DNA from: Berberis thunbergii | Taxonomy: Eukaryota > Streptophyta > Magnoliopsida > Ranunculales > Berberidaceae | Length of the DNA: 64,000 nt | Direction of reading: 5' to 3' | Assembly (NCBI GenBank): GCA_003290165.1 | Contig: QNQO01009181.1 | Coordinates: 1 to 64,000, forward strand | Shown: one piece after another, positions 26,451-51,189 of the stretch | Numbering within the stretch: the stretch's first letter is position 1 | Layout: every line of letters begins with the position of its first letter | Position numbers and translations under genes: made by a program | Notes under the pieces: model-generated | Told to the model about the DNA's origin: nothing | Databases searched by the model: none | Seen by the model: the letters and a program-made list of their open reading frames with translations, nothing else

Positions 26451-27374
26451 CTAGTTTTGGTGAGGTGATCGAGCATTTGACCCTGAGCTCGAATTGGTAC
26501 TGCCAGTTCTAGCTGTGGAGTGATTGAGCGAAGTGGATCCAGCCATGGGCATATAATCGCTAAACCTTTCTGCTGCTGCAATAGCACTTGTAATATCTGT
26601 CACCTTCTGCCTTTGTAATTCTACTTGCAGAAGCGGCTGAGCTTGTTCCATGAAACAGAAAACTTTGTCCTTCTCAGACATGTCTCGAATATCTAGCAAG
26701 CAAGTTGAGAACTGCCTGACATAGTCTCGAATATTGCATGTCTGTTTGATGGTGTGGAGCTTCCTCCTTGCTAAGAAATCAATATTCTCAGGCAAGAATT
26801 GATTTCTGAGTTCCTTTTTGAGGTATGCCCAAGTTCTAATAAGGATGCGACCTTCTTCCATATCTACATATTTGGTTCTCCACCATAGTTTCGCATCACC
26901 TGCTAAGTACATGGCCGCCATGGTGACCTTGGCTTCTTCTGATTCGGGGTTCACCGCGCAAAAATACTGATCCAGATCAAACAAGAAGTTATCTAGCTCC
27001 TTCCCATCTCGTACCCCAGCGTATGACTTTGGCTCAGGCACTTTCATCCTAGGGTGATCAGTCGTCCCTGTGGCCTTGGTCAGCAAGCCAACCCTTGCAA
27101 ACAAGTCCTCCAACTGTAATTGGAAGTCACTCATCACCTGAGCTGTGGGGTGAGGCGACTCTTCCATAGCGACTGTTCTTCCCTCCAAATTGTCAACGTG
27201 CTCAGCCAGCGAATCCACTCTGTCTGCCAAGTGAAAGAGTCCATCAAGGCGACTGATCTGTTCTCCCAAACAGCTCAACTGGTCCATTCTGGTTTCTAGT
27301 CTTTGCATTCGACTATCCTGTTGTTCCTCCATAGCGCCAAGGCGCTCACTTAGTTCCTGCATCTTGGTTTGCAT
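26451..27374 (-). pseudogene. gypsy Gag region
   Basis: A 307-codon open frame starts just inside the 5' LTR and primer-binding site. An N-terminal coiled-coil (MQELSERLGAMEEQQDSRMQ onward) is followed by the retrotransposon gag core, with FLFDLDQYF, AAMYLAGDAKLWWR, LRNQFLPEN and VRQFSTCLLDI. This is usual for plant Ty3/gypsy elements. Its frame differs from that of the zinc knuckle downstream. Confidence 0.88.
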
Positions 27375-27401
27375 TCAACAAGCTCTGGCTCTGATACCAA
27401 C

Positions 27402-27845
27402 TATCACTGACTAGCAATCCGGGCGACACTAGCTATCCAATTCACTAGTAAGCCTATGAGTAATTACTTTGACGAGCACAAATATTAACTTGATAATGCA
27501 CAATATCAATCTGTAGACAATATAACAATGCACAATAGTCAGCAAAAACTTTCATTAACATTCAATAGATTACAATGGGGAGGAACGTTCGGAATGACGT
27601 TGCTCAAGACTAGTTTGATGCTATCGATCGATGGAAATACAAGTTTGAAGTTGAAAAGCAATGCAAAGAAAACAATAAAAATGCTAGCACGTCCTCACAG
27701 TCAAGAGCTCAAACATTCCCCCTATAATATAGAAACTAAGCATTTGGGCACTTTTCAAAAGGGAACATTGAGTTTTGAGACCATTAGGAAAGTCTTGAAA
27801 GGCCTCTGACCTTGATTTCCCTGACCAACGGTACTAGTCCTGACA
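27402..27845 (-). repeat. 5' LTR of the gypsy element
   Basis: Matches 22333-22811 along its length, but the expected TG at the outer edge has become TA (27402-27403). The primer-binding site lies just inside it. Confidence 0.9.
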
Positions 27846-27850
27846 CTTGC

Positions 27851-28272
27851 CTTATCAAGGCTTACAAGTATTAGGCTTGACTGCATGACGTGTGGGCTTA
27901 GTGGCGTGTTGAAATTTGGGTAAGACCTTTTGGATCATGTCTATAGTGGGCTTAATGTTATCTGAGCCTTGCTAGATTAGGCGTACAATCATGTCTACTT
28001 TGTTCTGTTGACGAGATTACATGACATGTGTACAGTGTTGATAAGGTGACGATTTGATGTATCATCAAAAAAAAAAAAAAGGAGTAACAAGTAAATAGAA
28101 AGAGAATAATTAAGGATAGGAAATAGACGGTAAGGGACTGATTCCCAAAAGGAAAAAAAAGTAGGAAAGTCAGTGAGCGTGTGTATAAAAATAGGATTGG
28201 CTCTAGTCCTTTTTCATAATATAAAATTTGAATTTACTCATTTTTTTAATTAAATTAGAGAATGGTCACCAA
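27851..28272. other. intergenic
   Basis: No gene recognised. A 14-A run near 28068-28081 may be a retroposon tail. Confidence 0.45.
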
Positions 28273-28470
28273 TAGGGGTGGGCATTTAGGACTGAAAATT
28301 CGGACCGAACCGATAACAGGATTGATCGGGTCGGTTCGGTTTTAATTAATTAAAAAATTTTCGGTTGTAAAAGCCCGGCCCGGCCCGGCCCGAAGTTTCT
28401 AGTCCGAGCCTCGGTTTCCATTTTTGAAGCTCGTCGATTAACCGGTCCGGCCCGACTTAAATGAAAATAT
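28273..28470 (+). mobile_element. hAT-like terminal sequence (one end)
   Basis: TAGGGGTGGGCA at 28273-28284 followed by CCGAACCGAT, GGTTCGGTTTT and a CCCGGCCCGGCCCGG run is the common terminal pattern of plant hAT MITE-like repeats. I could not find the matching opposite end, so the extent is uncertain; it may include the tandem repeats and ubiquitin fragment downstream. Confidence 0.5.
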
Positions 28471-28529
28471 AAATCCTGGGCTTCATAAGTCTCTAAAAAT
28501 TTTCTCTAGGGTTTCCTTCCCATCCTCCT

Positions 28530-28690
28530 CTTATCCTTCTCTTCTTCTCTTCGCCTCCTCGCGAGATCCAGAGTGTAAAGCCAATCTTTCTCTTCTTCTC
28601 TTCGCCTCCTCGCGAGATCCAGAGTGTAAAAAGCCAATCCTTCTCTTTTTCTCTTCGCCTCTTCGCGAGATCCAGAGTGTAAAGCCAGAT
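28530..28690. repeat. tandem repeat, about 3 copies of a 57-60-bp unit
   Basis: The unit contains TTCGCCTCCTCGCGAGATCC then AGAGTGTAAA and AGCCAATC, with CTT-rich spacers. A second, looser family of ACATACAAAGC...GAGATCCAG units continues to 28890. The minus-strand ORFs here are repeat artefacts (GSREEAKRRRE). Confidence 0.85.
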
Positions 28691-28908
28691 GCAGTGACTC
28701 GCCGCCTCCTTCCTCTCCACATACAAAGCAAGATCCAGTGAGCTCTCCGCCTCCTTCCTCTCTAGTCTCTACATACAAAGCGCTCGCAGACTCTCTCTCC
28801 TTGCAGACTCCTCTCCGCCTCCTTCCTCTTGACATACAAAATGAGATCCAGAGAGCTCCTCTTCACATACAAAGCGAGATCCAGAGAGAGAGAGAAAGAG
28901 ACGGAAAG

Positions 28909-29000
28909 ATGCAGATCTTCGACAACATCAAGGCCAAGATCTAAGACAATGAAGGGATTCAACCTGATCAGCAGATGTTCTTCCTGGAGTGTGGAATCAT
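28909..29000 (+). pseudogene. internally deleted ubiquitin fragment
   Basis: Starting at ATG 28909 the frame reads MQIF, then DNIKAKI, a TAA stop where Gln31 should be, and DNEGIQPDQQ. Relative to ubiquitin, 19 codons (residues 5-23) are missing and Gln31 has become a stop. It lies directly after the tandem repeats, so it was probably copied together with a polyubiquitin leader by a transposon. It has no coding function. Confidence 0.75.
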
Positions 29001-29283
29001 TTGGTTCTTCCAGAGACAATCAAGGTCTACTGGACCTCCTCTCCGCCTCTCAGCCCTACTCTCAGCGAAGGCGGAGGCCCCCCGCCTACTCCCAGCCCTA
29101 CTCTCATCGAAGGATGAGGCCAAGCCGCCTCCCTCTCCCCGCCTTTCTCTGGATCATATCAGATCTCTAATTTAACGACATCGGAGACTTTGATGATCAT
29201 TCTCTAATTTAATTAAAAAATGATAAGTCGTCAGTGCTCGAATAGAATACAGGCTGTGCTCTCCACCGCGTCTCTCGTAGGTG

Positions 29284-29291
29284 TATAAATA
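29284..29291 (+). promoter_or_regulatory. TATA box of the MSRCFPYPPPGY gene
   Basis: TATAAATA, 345 bp upstream of the start codon at 29636, followed by a CT-rich leader. Confidence 0.6.
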
Positions 29292-29410
29292 GAGGGAAGG
29301 CCCCCTCAATGATTTTTACCTTATTTTTTTTTCCATTTGTTTTCGGAGAGAGAGAAGAGAGAGTCCCGTCTTTTTCCTCTCTTCTTCTTTCCTTCGAATC
29401 GAGGGAGGCG

Positions 29411-29419
29411 AAACCCTAA
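29411..29419 (+). promoter_or_regulatory. telo-box
   Basis: AAACCCTAA in the leader of the gene at 29636; a plant motif frequent in genes expressed in dividing cells. Confidence 0.45.
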
Positions 29420-29635
29420 CCCTATTTTGGTACACGAATTAAATCCAAGAAGACAACAACACACAGATCTTTCCTTCGATTGCACTTGATCGATTGAACC
29501 CCTTTGGTTGGTTTGGCGATTCTAAGATTTGCTACACATCATCAGTTTGTTGATCGAACGAATCCTTTACGTCCATCAATCGCTTCGCTGCTGTGCTGTT
29601 ATCTTATCACTAGTGGTTGAGTAGGAGCGGCGGCG

Positions 29636-32600
29636 ATGTCGCGGTGTTTTCCATATCCACCACCTGGGTATGAGGTGACGAACAGAGGAGGAGGGGGGGC
29701 TCTTTTAAGCCAATCCATCGAGGTTTGTTGAGCATTGATGCCATCTCTTGATGATGATTTTGCGTTTATGCTCGACTATTGCTTTCTTCCTTGGAAATCA
29801 ATCAATTCATTCTATGTAATCCTTAATAAATCCCCGTTACCCAATACAAGCTCTACTTTGTATAAAAAAAAAAAAAAAAAAAACAAGCAACACAGAATTC
29901 TATACCTTGTTTAATGTTCACGGGGTTGTTTCTCTCTGTACCCGAACGCAATAGCCACCATGTGGCTATCTTTCAAGCTCTTAAAATGACTTCTTATCTA
30001 TGTAATGTTAATATTTTTGATTTTGTAAGAATATCCACTTATTTGTGAGTGTATCATTGATGGTATTCTCAAGATTCTAGGATTTTTATTTTAGAACATC
30101 ACCAACAAAAGGGTTTATCAGCTCAGTTTGCTGCTTAGTGACTGAATTGTGTGAACACATATCCATTTACAGATGATGATATGTTATATGCAGTGAAGTA
30201 CTGATGTATGCTGAGGTGTGTCTATTTTAGTTGGGTTTAGGGTTCTTCATTGGGCTGTTTTTGTGATGTGCAAGGGACTGAGGGTATTGTTGAAAAGGAT
30301 TGAAGAATGAAAATTTGAAAGTTTAGCCCCTTTGAAATGATTTGTCGATCAATTTTCTATCATATACATTCTCAAGTTCAGAAGTTCTACCTCAGCTTAG
30401 TATCTACTCCCAGTTGTGAAGGTAACATGGTAGCAATGTGGAGGGTTGTCATGCATAGTGTCTGAGAAAATGTTAGAGGAACTTTGGATGATGTCTGTGG
30501 CTTAGTTGAAAATGCAGGAGGAAATTATATTATTTAGGTGGAGCGTGGAGGTCTCCCAGAATTAGAAATTACAAGATCCCAAGGTATGCAAGAATCTTGG
30601 GTTCAAGCTTCATTTGATTTATAGGTTTCTTCTACCATGAAGTGCATCTATAAGGTTTTATCTTTGGAATTAGGGTTGAGGGGTAAAGGGAGGAAAGGTG
30701 GGCGTCGAGGTGGCTTGACTGTTGAAGCAATACCCATCCAATCCTCAGATTGGCCAAAAATTGTGCCAAGTTTGGTTGCTGCACTAACTGTTTATTTATC
30801 GTGATTTTCAGGCTTATTTTTGTGAATAAGTTTCAGCTTATAATCCCGTGTTTCCTTGAGAACATTAAACCCCCTTCTTAGGATTAGTAGTATGGTATCA
30901 AAACATTATCCTGTTTCAACAGTCATTGGTTTTGAGAAATGGATTTTTTTTGTATAGCTTGGAGTTGAATTGGATAATGATCTGTATAATGGTTTATGGT
31001 TCTGGTCTAGTACGGAAGTTTTGCTTTGCTTGCATGGAAGAGGTAGCAAGCTTTAGTGTGGTATTGCTCTCTTTCATTTTTTTATCTTTTCAATTTGCAC
31101 ATCAATAGCAGATTGATGGGAGTAGTTGCCAATATGGGAAGCTAGCAAGTGTTTGGTGTATGTTAGGCGCGATAAATACGTTTTAATTACCTGCATGTAT
31201 AGCTTTAAATTCATGTTTCCTTAAAGGTACTTCATGATAAAGGGTCATGTCCTGATTAGTTTTTTCACTTTTTTTTATAAATATTTTATTATTATTATTA
31301 TTATTAATTATTATTATTATTATTTTCACATTTTGTATATTTTATTTGCTCAGTGTAATGCTGGCAAGTGGCATATGAGTGATATTTGAAGCTTCATATA
31401 CTATATAGAAAAACCTAATCATCTTTAAAAATAACTTGTCTAAATCTCTCTTCCTAAAAAGGGGTATTAGTGTATTACCTACTCTCCATTTGATATGATG
31501 TGCATTTTGGCTTGTTCTTTTATTTTTTGAAGTGAGTGTGCTATTTCCTTGCTGAGTCATACTATATTGCTCCCCAATTGATAGTTGATCTGGTGTTTTA
31601 ATGCTCCAGAGCGAAAGGGAGAAGGTCAATAAGGAAAGGAAGAAAGAAAAAAAGAGAGAACATAAAGAGAAGAAGAAGCATAAGAAGGATAAATCCAGGG
31701 ACAGGGACTGTGAGAAAAAGAGAGAACATAAAGAGGAGAAGAAGCATAAGAAGGAAAAACTCAGGGATGGGGACTGTGAGAAGAAAACTTGCAGTCAAGC
31801 AGAGAAGAGGAGCAAGGAGGCTCATAAAAGAGTAGACCATTCAAATGGAGGAGAATATGAACCAGAGCATAGGGAGAGAAGCAGCCTTACGGAAGAACAT
31901 GGTCCGCCTGCCAATGCGCCAAAGCTGTGCGACTCTTCTGACAGCACCCAGAACAGCAGCAAGCGGGGGAAGCACAGCCCATCCCCTGAGGGTGGTCATA
32001 ATCAATGTGAGTTTGTGTTCCTGTTATTGTCCTCTTTAGAGGCTGTGTTTGCTGGGCTCGTTATTATTGGTTTTGAAACTGTACTCAAAACTTGTATTAA
32101 TAATGTAAAGGCACCATGCTTCGCATTCGGTTGCCATTGCTAAAGCACAAGGAAACGGAGTTGCTGTCCAATAAGGAGCAGCCTCGGCCTATATCTGGAA
32201 GAACTGACATTATCACACAGAAGATGATCGATGCTGCTCCCAAACCTGGCAAACACAAGCCAACATTATTTCTGGAAGATCCGAGGTTATCAACCAAAAG
32301 ATGGCGGGCAATGCTGTCAGATCAGACAAAGGGCAGATCCATCTTATTAGTGGAAGTACTGCGAGTGTCACAAGGAAGATGCTCGATAATGCTCACAGAC
32401 CCAACAACAAACAGGTTCGCCACCTCATTTCTGGGATGGTTGATAATGCTCCTAGATCTAACAAAGAACAATCCCAGCCTAAGTCTAAAAGGTCGGAGAC
32501 TATTATGCAGAACAAGATTGATATCAGTTCCAACAAAGGACAGCTCCATCCAGTTCCTGAAACCACTGAGACAATCACTCAGAACATGAGCAACAGTATT

Positions 32601-33011
32601 GGCAAAACTGGCAAAGAACATCATCCATGCCCTATTCAAGGAATTGGGATTATGCACCGGAAGAATGTTGATATGGCTCTGACTAGATCATGCAAAGAGC
32701 AGCCTTCTACTTCTGGGAGAAAAGAAACTAAAGCTTCTGATGGAGCAAAATTGAGTAGGTCCAAAAGGCGACTTCTGGATCTAGATTCACAGTTCAGAGA
32801 TATGATTGAGAACTGGGCACTACCTCCAGTTGAGTTCATCCACAGTGAGTCTGAAGATCTGCAATGGCTCTTTGATACATCTTGCAAACAGGAAGCGAAA
32901 AGACAGAAATCCAATGATGGTGTCACTTGTGTGAGCTCCAATCTTTGGCCTCGAGCTTCTTACTCACCTGAGGTTGGTATGCATGCCTTACCATATACAG
33001 TGCCTTACTGA
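29636..33011 (+). CDS. lysine-rich nuclear-type protein with MSRCFPYPPPGY start and internal repeats
   Basis: Three exons: 29636-29722 (29 codons, MSRCFPYPPPGYEVTNRG...), 31610-32006 and 32111-33011. Exon 2 is dominated by Lys/Glu/Arg (KKEKKREHKEKKKHKKDKSR, repeated once) with nuclear-localisation character. Exon 3 holds about six or seven degenerate repeats of 26-32 residues (core like QPRPISGRTDIITQKMID) and ends with SKRRLLDLDSQFRDMIENW and EDLQWLFD. Plant homologues with this start and an acidic WLF tail are usually labelled Myb-like protein X; the function is unknown. Exon 3 changes frame near 32268, consistent with one missing base, so the first third and the last 236 codons lie in different frames. 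Intron 1 (1.9 kb) has an A-run at 29863-29882 and an (ATT)n tract at 31283-31325. Confidence 0.75.
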
Positions 33012-33935
33012 AGTTTTGTCACAGAAAGAACCAGTGTGAAACTTGAGCTTGTTTGGGACTCCATGTTGGGGCTTGCTTGGAAGAATTAAAAATTTTGCTT
33101 AAAGAGAATTGAGTCTCGTCTGCTTATGTTTCCAGTGCAATGATTGTTCATGCTGATGAAGTTGGGGGTTAGTGTGTAAGGTGTTCTCTTTAATTCATCC
33201 CGGTGTCTGGGACATGGCTCTCCAGATTGAGGGAGTAATCAAGATTGGTCCGGAGTGAATAGTTGCATGCATGTAGAAAGGGTTAAAATTCATAGTTTTT
33301 ATATATTTAGTCTCTGATTTTTCAGGACTGTTATTTGAGTATCATCGGAAAGAACGTCCAATTTATGGCACTGTTTCTTGACACTATTTTGAAACGCAGT
33401 TATCCCTCCCAAGAGTGAAGTACCGAATAAAGAACAAAGTAAATAGCCGGAAATTTTGCTTTGAACCCATTCTGATTGTGATCTCATCCAATTGTTATGC
33501 ATAAATATCTTTTGGATAGTGATATCTCAATTGTTAGCACACGTAAAACAGTTTTGATGGATGTATATAACATAGGCAAACAAAGCCAAAGGTCAAGAAA
33601 ATGCCTAGACGCACAAAAATGGCTGATTGTTGAATGGACTAGAAAATGGAATTTATTCTCTATGAAATTGAAAATCATCATCATCATTGATCATCCTGTA
33701 ACACAAGTGCATGCGATGTGCCAAGCTGCCAACCAGTCAGCCGGCCACCAGCAGTACAGTAGTTGTCACTGAATAAAACCAAATACACAATCTCTATAGC
33801 TTTCACAATACGTTGGAGGCAGGGATGCCTGATTGGTTTTCAGGGCCAGAAGAAGAAAATATAAAGTTACAACAGAGAAATGCATGGTGTACAGAAAATA
33901 TAGTAGAGCTGTATTAGTTTGGGGGTAGTATTCAG
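33012..33935. other. convergent intergenic region
   Basis: Contains the 3' ends of the gene ending at 33011 (+) and the E2 gene ending at 33936 (-). No other feature seen. Confidence 0.5.
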
Positions 33936-34666
<731 letters not shown>

Positions 34667-36117
34667 TCAAATACTTTCCAAGAGTTCAAAGTCGTTATGA
34701 ATGTTTTGAAAAGAAAGGAGATGATGTTTTGGTTACATGTAGGATTGGAAAGACAGGCTTCTTATAGCCAAGGATATAGCAGTGGTAGGGAAAAAAGAAG
34801 GGGAGGCAAAGATTGGTTTTTGATTCTTTAAGCGTAATGGAGAAGTGGCACAGTATAAGATTCTAAAGAGAAAAGTAGCAAGTCAAGAGAATCATAACTA
34901 CTAGGAAATTAAAAATAGAATTGCCCACCCAGAAAAGAAAACAATGGATCAGTTTAATGTTCCATCTCAATTAATATAAAGAAAAGAAAGAAAAAAAAAG
35001 ATTTGGCTGACCAGCCCCTTGATCATGGTTCGCAGAACAATCAATAGCAAGTTGGCAGAGAAGAGCATCTGCATAACTGTCGTTCACTTGTCATGGGAAT
35101 AATCCTTCCAGAGAAAATATAGTGTTCTCACATCACAATCCTCTATCAAATTGCCCTTCACTACAACATCCCTTAACATCATGTTATATTCATTCATCAA
35201 GCCAACACTAATGACATCACCATTACTACCCTACGGACATAGCCAGACCATCTCAAGAATACACGATGGTAAAACTAGATGCGCCGTCAACGTCTCACCT
35301 AAGAACAAATGTCTCTTAGCAGCTCCTATCCATTCAATTCATTATCAAGAATAATATGGACCAAAATGACCCACTCATATGCCTCCCGAGTAAAAGATAT
35401 TCCTTCTTAGCTAGAGCCTAGAGAACAATTCCTTTTAAGGCCACATTACCCCAACTTTACAGTAGACAAACGTGTGAAAGCTAAGGCAAGGAATTGATGG
35501 CTACCAATAACAACATGACAATCACATCTCTATATAAATTTCAACCCACAATGGAATAGCTTTACACAGCCAGTTCATATATCTTTGCCACTTCGTACCT
35601 TCTTTTTTCCACTTTCTATTCATTTCCAATCATCCACTGAATTTTGATCTAGAATTTCGAGGAACACCGGTTGAGGTGTAAGAGCAGACACCAGTTTTCA
35701 TCAAATCAAATTCCAATCTTGGTAGTACACAACAGCATAATAAATGACAGTAGACAAGCTCTGCTGTAAATTAAATAAGTTCTACACGAGTTTAAACATG
35801 TTCGCAACTCAGTAATTTTCTGACAAGAATCTTCTTAACATCTGGTTAATACAAGGGATAATCTAAATCTGAATAACATAAAGGTGTCATGTTACTGGGT
35901 TGTTCAGATGGGAGTACAGACACAAGAAGATCAGGAAAGCAAGAAACATATCCTCTGCTGCTTAAATGGAACTCTCTAATACAGTCAGTTGAGGCCTATA
36001 CATCAAGACCTGCCTGCCACTTCCTCAAGTGGGAGGGAGAGAAGTTGTGACATAGGAGCAAGGGAATATAAGGAAGGTGACTAAAACCCATCTCTCTGTT
36101 GACCTATTCTTTGTTGA
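34667..36117. other. E2 upstream region and ROP 3' flank
   Basis: Between two minus-strand genes. UBC genes of this class often have a leader intron; I cannot delimit one. No coding sequence recognised. Confidence 0.45.
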
Positions 36118-48641
<12,524 letters not shown>

Positions 48642-48644
48642 TAA

Positions 48645-49026
48645 GGGTGTGTTTGGTTGCATGTAATTCTATATCATGGGAATTCACGAGGGGACCACTA
48701 CATTTTAGGCTAAATTGATATATGACTCCACATCCACCATTGATCAATGGTGGAAATGAAATTTCCATAAACATGGGAATCATATGCCTTGGGGGGCCAA
48801 GGAGTGTTTTGTGATCAATGGTGGAAATGAAATTTCCATGAACATGGGAATCATATGCCTTGGGGGGCCAAGGAGTGAGATTCTCATGTTTATGGGACTT
48901 CCATTGATCACAAAATCAAATAGTGGTCAAATGGTAAATGTGAAGTGATATATCAATTTAGCCTAAAATGTAGTTGTCCCCTCATGAATTCCCATGACAT
49001 AAGATTTCATGCAACCCAACACACCC
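48645..49026. mobile_element. Tourist-like (PIF/Harbinger) MITE
   Basis: Ends GGGTGTGTTTGGTTGCATG and its imperfect inverse GGGTGTGTTGGGTTGCATG, with a TAA target duplication (48642-48644, 49027-49029). The inverted arms extend about 85 bp. Inside, a roughly 58-bp unit (GGTGGAAATGAAATTTCCAT onward) occurs twice in tandem. Confidence 0.88.
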
Positions 49027-49029
49027 TAA

Positions 49030-49852
49030 AAAACAACTTGGATTAGATTTGCATGGTGCAAATGATTTAACCGCATGGACACTTTAATGTGTATCAAGCT
49101 ATGATGCTCCATTTATGCTTATATCTTAAATGGTCAAGCAATAGAAATTTTTTTTTTTTTTTAAATCTATCTCTAACATACATTTTTTTCAAATTGACGA
49201 TATCCATTCAGTAATATACACTAGAGTAAGGTTAGGGAACTGGGTTTTGTAACCAGGATGCATCATCAGAGGAGTTTTTTACAACCTCGATATACACACA
49301 AACACAGGGATTTCACCATTCTTTCAAGATCACATCACCCTAGTTGCAAAAACCCGATTTTCTAGTATTTTTGTACTATGTCCAAATTGTAAATATTTTA
49401 CTAAGATCGTCTCTTCAATCATGATGGATAACTCTCTGAATGGATAGAAATTATTTATTTTCACATTTCAAATGGATGGATGGACATCCATCCCCTCAAA
49501 ATGGATAAAGTTATTCATTTCACTATCCATAGATAACGCTTGGGCATATGCCGCAAGGCCCTAACTATATTTTTAAAGAAAAAAGACTAGTCCTTACCCC
49601 TCGTTGAAGCTACCCAATAGACCTTTTGTAATTTTCTTGTTGCATTTAATGTTAAAATTTATTCTTTTCATCTTTCATTGAATGTGTGCTATACAATGTA
49701 TATTTACAATTTGTTGTTGAGTTTTTCTTGGAGATAGTAATACAAATAATGAGCATCATTATTACTTGGTAATAATAGCACTTCAATTATTGTTTCTTTT
49801 GACATTTACAATATATGTACACCACATTCTTTGTGGTTGGAGCTTTTCTAGC
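49030..49852. other. intergenic
   Basis: AT-rich, no gene or repeat recognised. Confidence 0.45.
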
Positions 49853-49992
49853 TGGCCTGGGTTAACTGCCTGGGTGGGTGAATTTACACTTTTGCCCCCT
49901 TCTTTTTAAACATTTTTTTTCAAAAAGATTGTTAAAGAGGGGGGGCAAGGGTGTAAATTCGCCCCCCCCCCCCAGGCTGGAAACCCAGGCCA
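49853..49992. repeat. short foldback MITE
   Basis: TGGCCTGGGTT... and ...AAACCCAGGCCA are inverted ends. The arms continue through GTGAATTTACAC...TTGCCCCC and its complement, interrupted by a 12-13-C run. The loop is A/T-rich. No coding capacity. Confidence 0.75.
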
Positions 49993-51189
49993 TTTAGAAT
50001 TTCTGTTGTGGTTGAGTTGGTTTTGACAATACAGTACAATAATAATTAAGTTCATTCAATGTGCAATTATTGTAGAGTTGATAAAAGAAACTCATCCATT
50101 TCATCTTTGCAAAGTTTTGTTCATTTATCTCTCATTTTCTCTTCTAGCGACCATTTTATTAATTAAGAACGTGTCATGCTGGGAAGGCTCCACTTTTTTA
50201 ACTAATCGAAGAGGATGGTGAATCTTCTTTGAGGCATCTTGAACACGAATAATGGTATCACCCCGTGCATTGTCGCAATCCAATTTCAGTAAGATGAAGA
50301 ATATCAAGTGGTCATCATAGGGGTTCGCGTAGAGGAAGGCAACACATTGAGCATAATAGAAAAGGTCATTGGAGACTTTAGAATGACTATTTCGCACTCA
50401 ACCCAACTTTTCTAGGTTTTTACTTCCGTTGACGCAATTGAATGAGTCGGCATTTGTCCATCCGCATCTTGACTGTTTTTTATCAAAACAATCCATACTT
50501 TCAACAAGGTGTCAACACATGTGGGGAAAATGGTTGCAAAAGACGATGGCTTCAATCTGTATACTTCTATACGGTTGTCCACCCAATCAACTTGACGAAA
50601 AAATATATATCCCCTTTTAGGGCATGCTTTTCTCATCATAGTCACAAATTGGTGTAAAATCGAAGAAAACAAAGCGTTGGAGACGTCGAACAGATTTTGC
50701 AGGTATGTGATCGCTATTTTGGTTATCAATACCCATGAGAATGCCAATAGATCAGGATGTTCACTTGTTTTGACTATCTGAAAGCTCTGAGACTTTCAAG
50801 AATGTTGAAAAGTTCGATTTACATGCACTGACAATGAAAAAAAGTCTAGTGGCTTGGCATGGAACTCATACAGACCATCAAAACAAATTAACTATTATCT
50901 TGAAGTCGTTGCAGACGAGTCATTATAAATCTAACACCATTTCGTTGGTATGAGTGGATCCCACAACCAATGACATTGCACCCAATTAAGGTTGAAGTTG
51001 AAATTAATGTCATCAATACAACATGGTATATTATCTCTCACACATGATATATCCTAAATAAGTCAATCCAATTCAAACTATAAATCAACTCATCTCTAAT
51101 AAGTAACGATTATTAGTTAAATAACTCTTGGCTCAAATAGGGCAATAGAAACACCAAGTTCTTTCACCTTTCTTATTTGCTCCGTCGTA
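49993..51189. other. unassigned region with two minus-strand ORFs
   Basis: ORFs of 90 and 111 codons (50397-50125 and 50747-50412, minus) follow one another and could be pieces of one decayed coding sequence, but I recognise no motif in them or in the opposite strand. Confidence 0.3.

Larger units (their letters stand above)
22333..27845 (-). mobile_element. complete, decayed Ty3/gypsy chromovirus-type LTR retrotransposon
   Basis: A 5.5-kb element on the minus strand is bounded by 479- and 444-bp LTRs and the 5-bp target duplication CTTGC (22328-22332 and 27846-27850). The tRNA-Met primer-binding site TGGTATCAGAGC is at 27399-27388, next to the 5' LTR. Gag, protease, RT, RNase H, integrase and a C-terminal chromodomain follow in that order, which defines chromoviruses. 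Several stops and frame changes split the polyprotein into at least seven open pieces, so it is not autonomous. The LTRs differ by substitutions and a roughly 35-bp indel near 22620-22660, so the insertion is not recent. Confidence 0.95.

Noticed and set aside
28506..28835. Minus-strand ORF with repeating GSREEAKRRRE
   Set aside because: Tandem-repeat DNA translated; the repeats are explained by a 57-60-bp unit, not by a protein.
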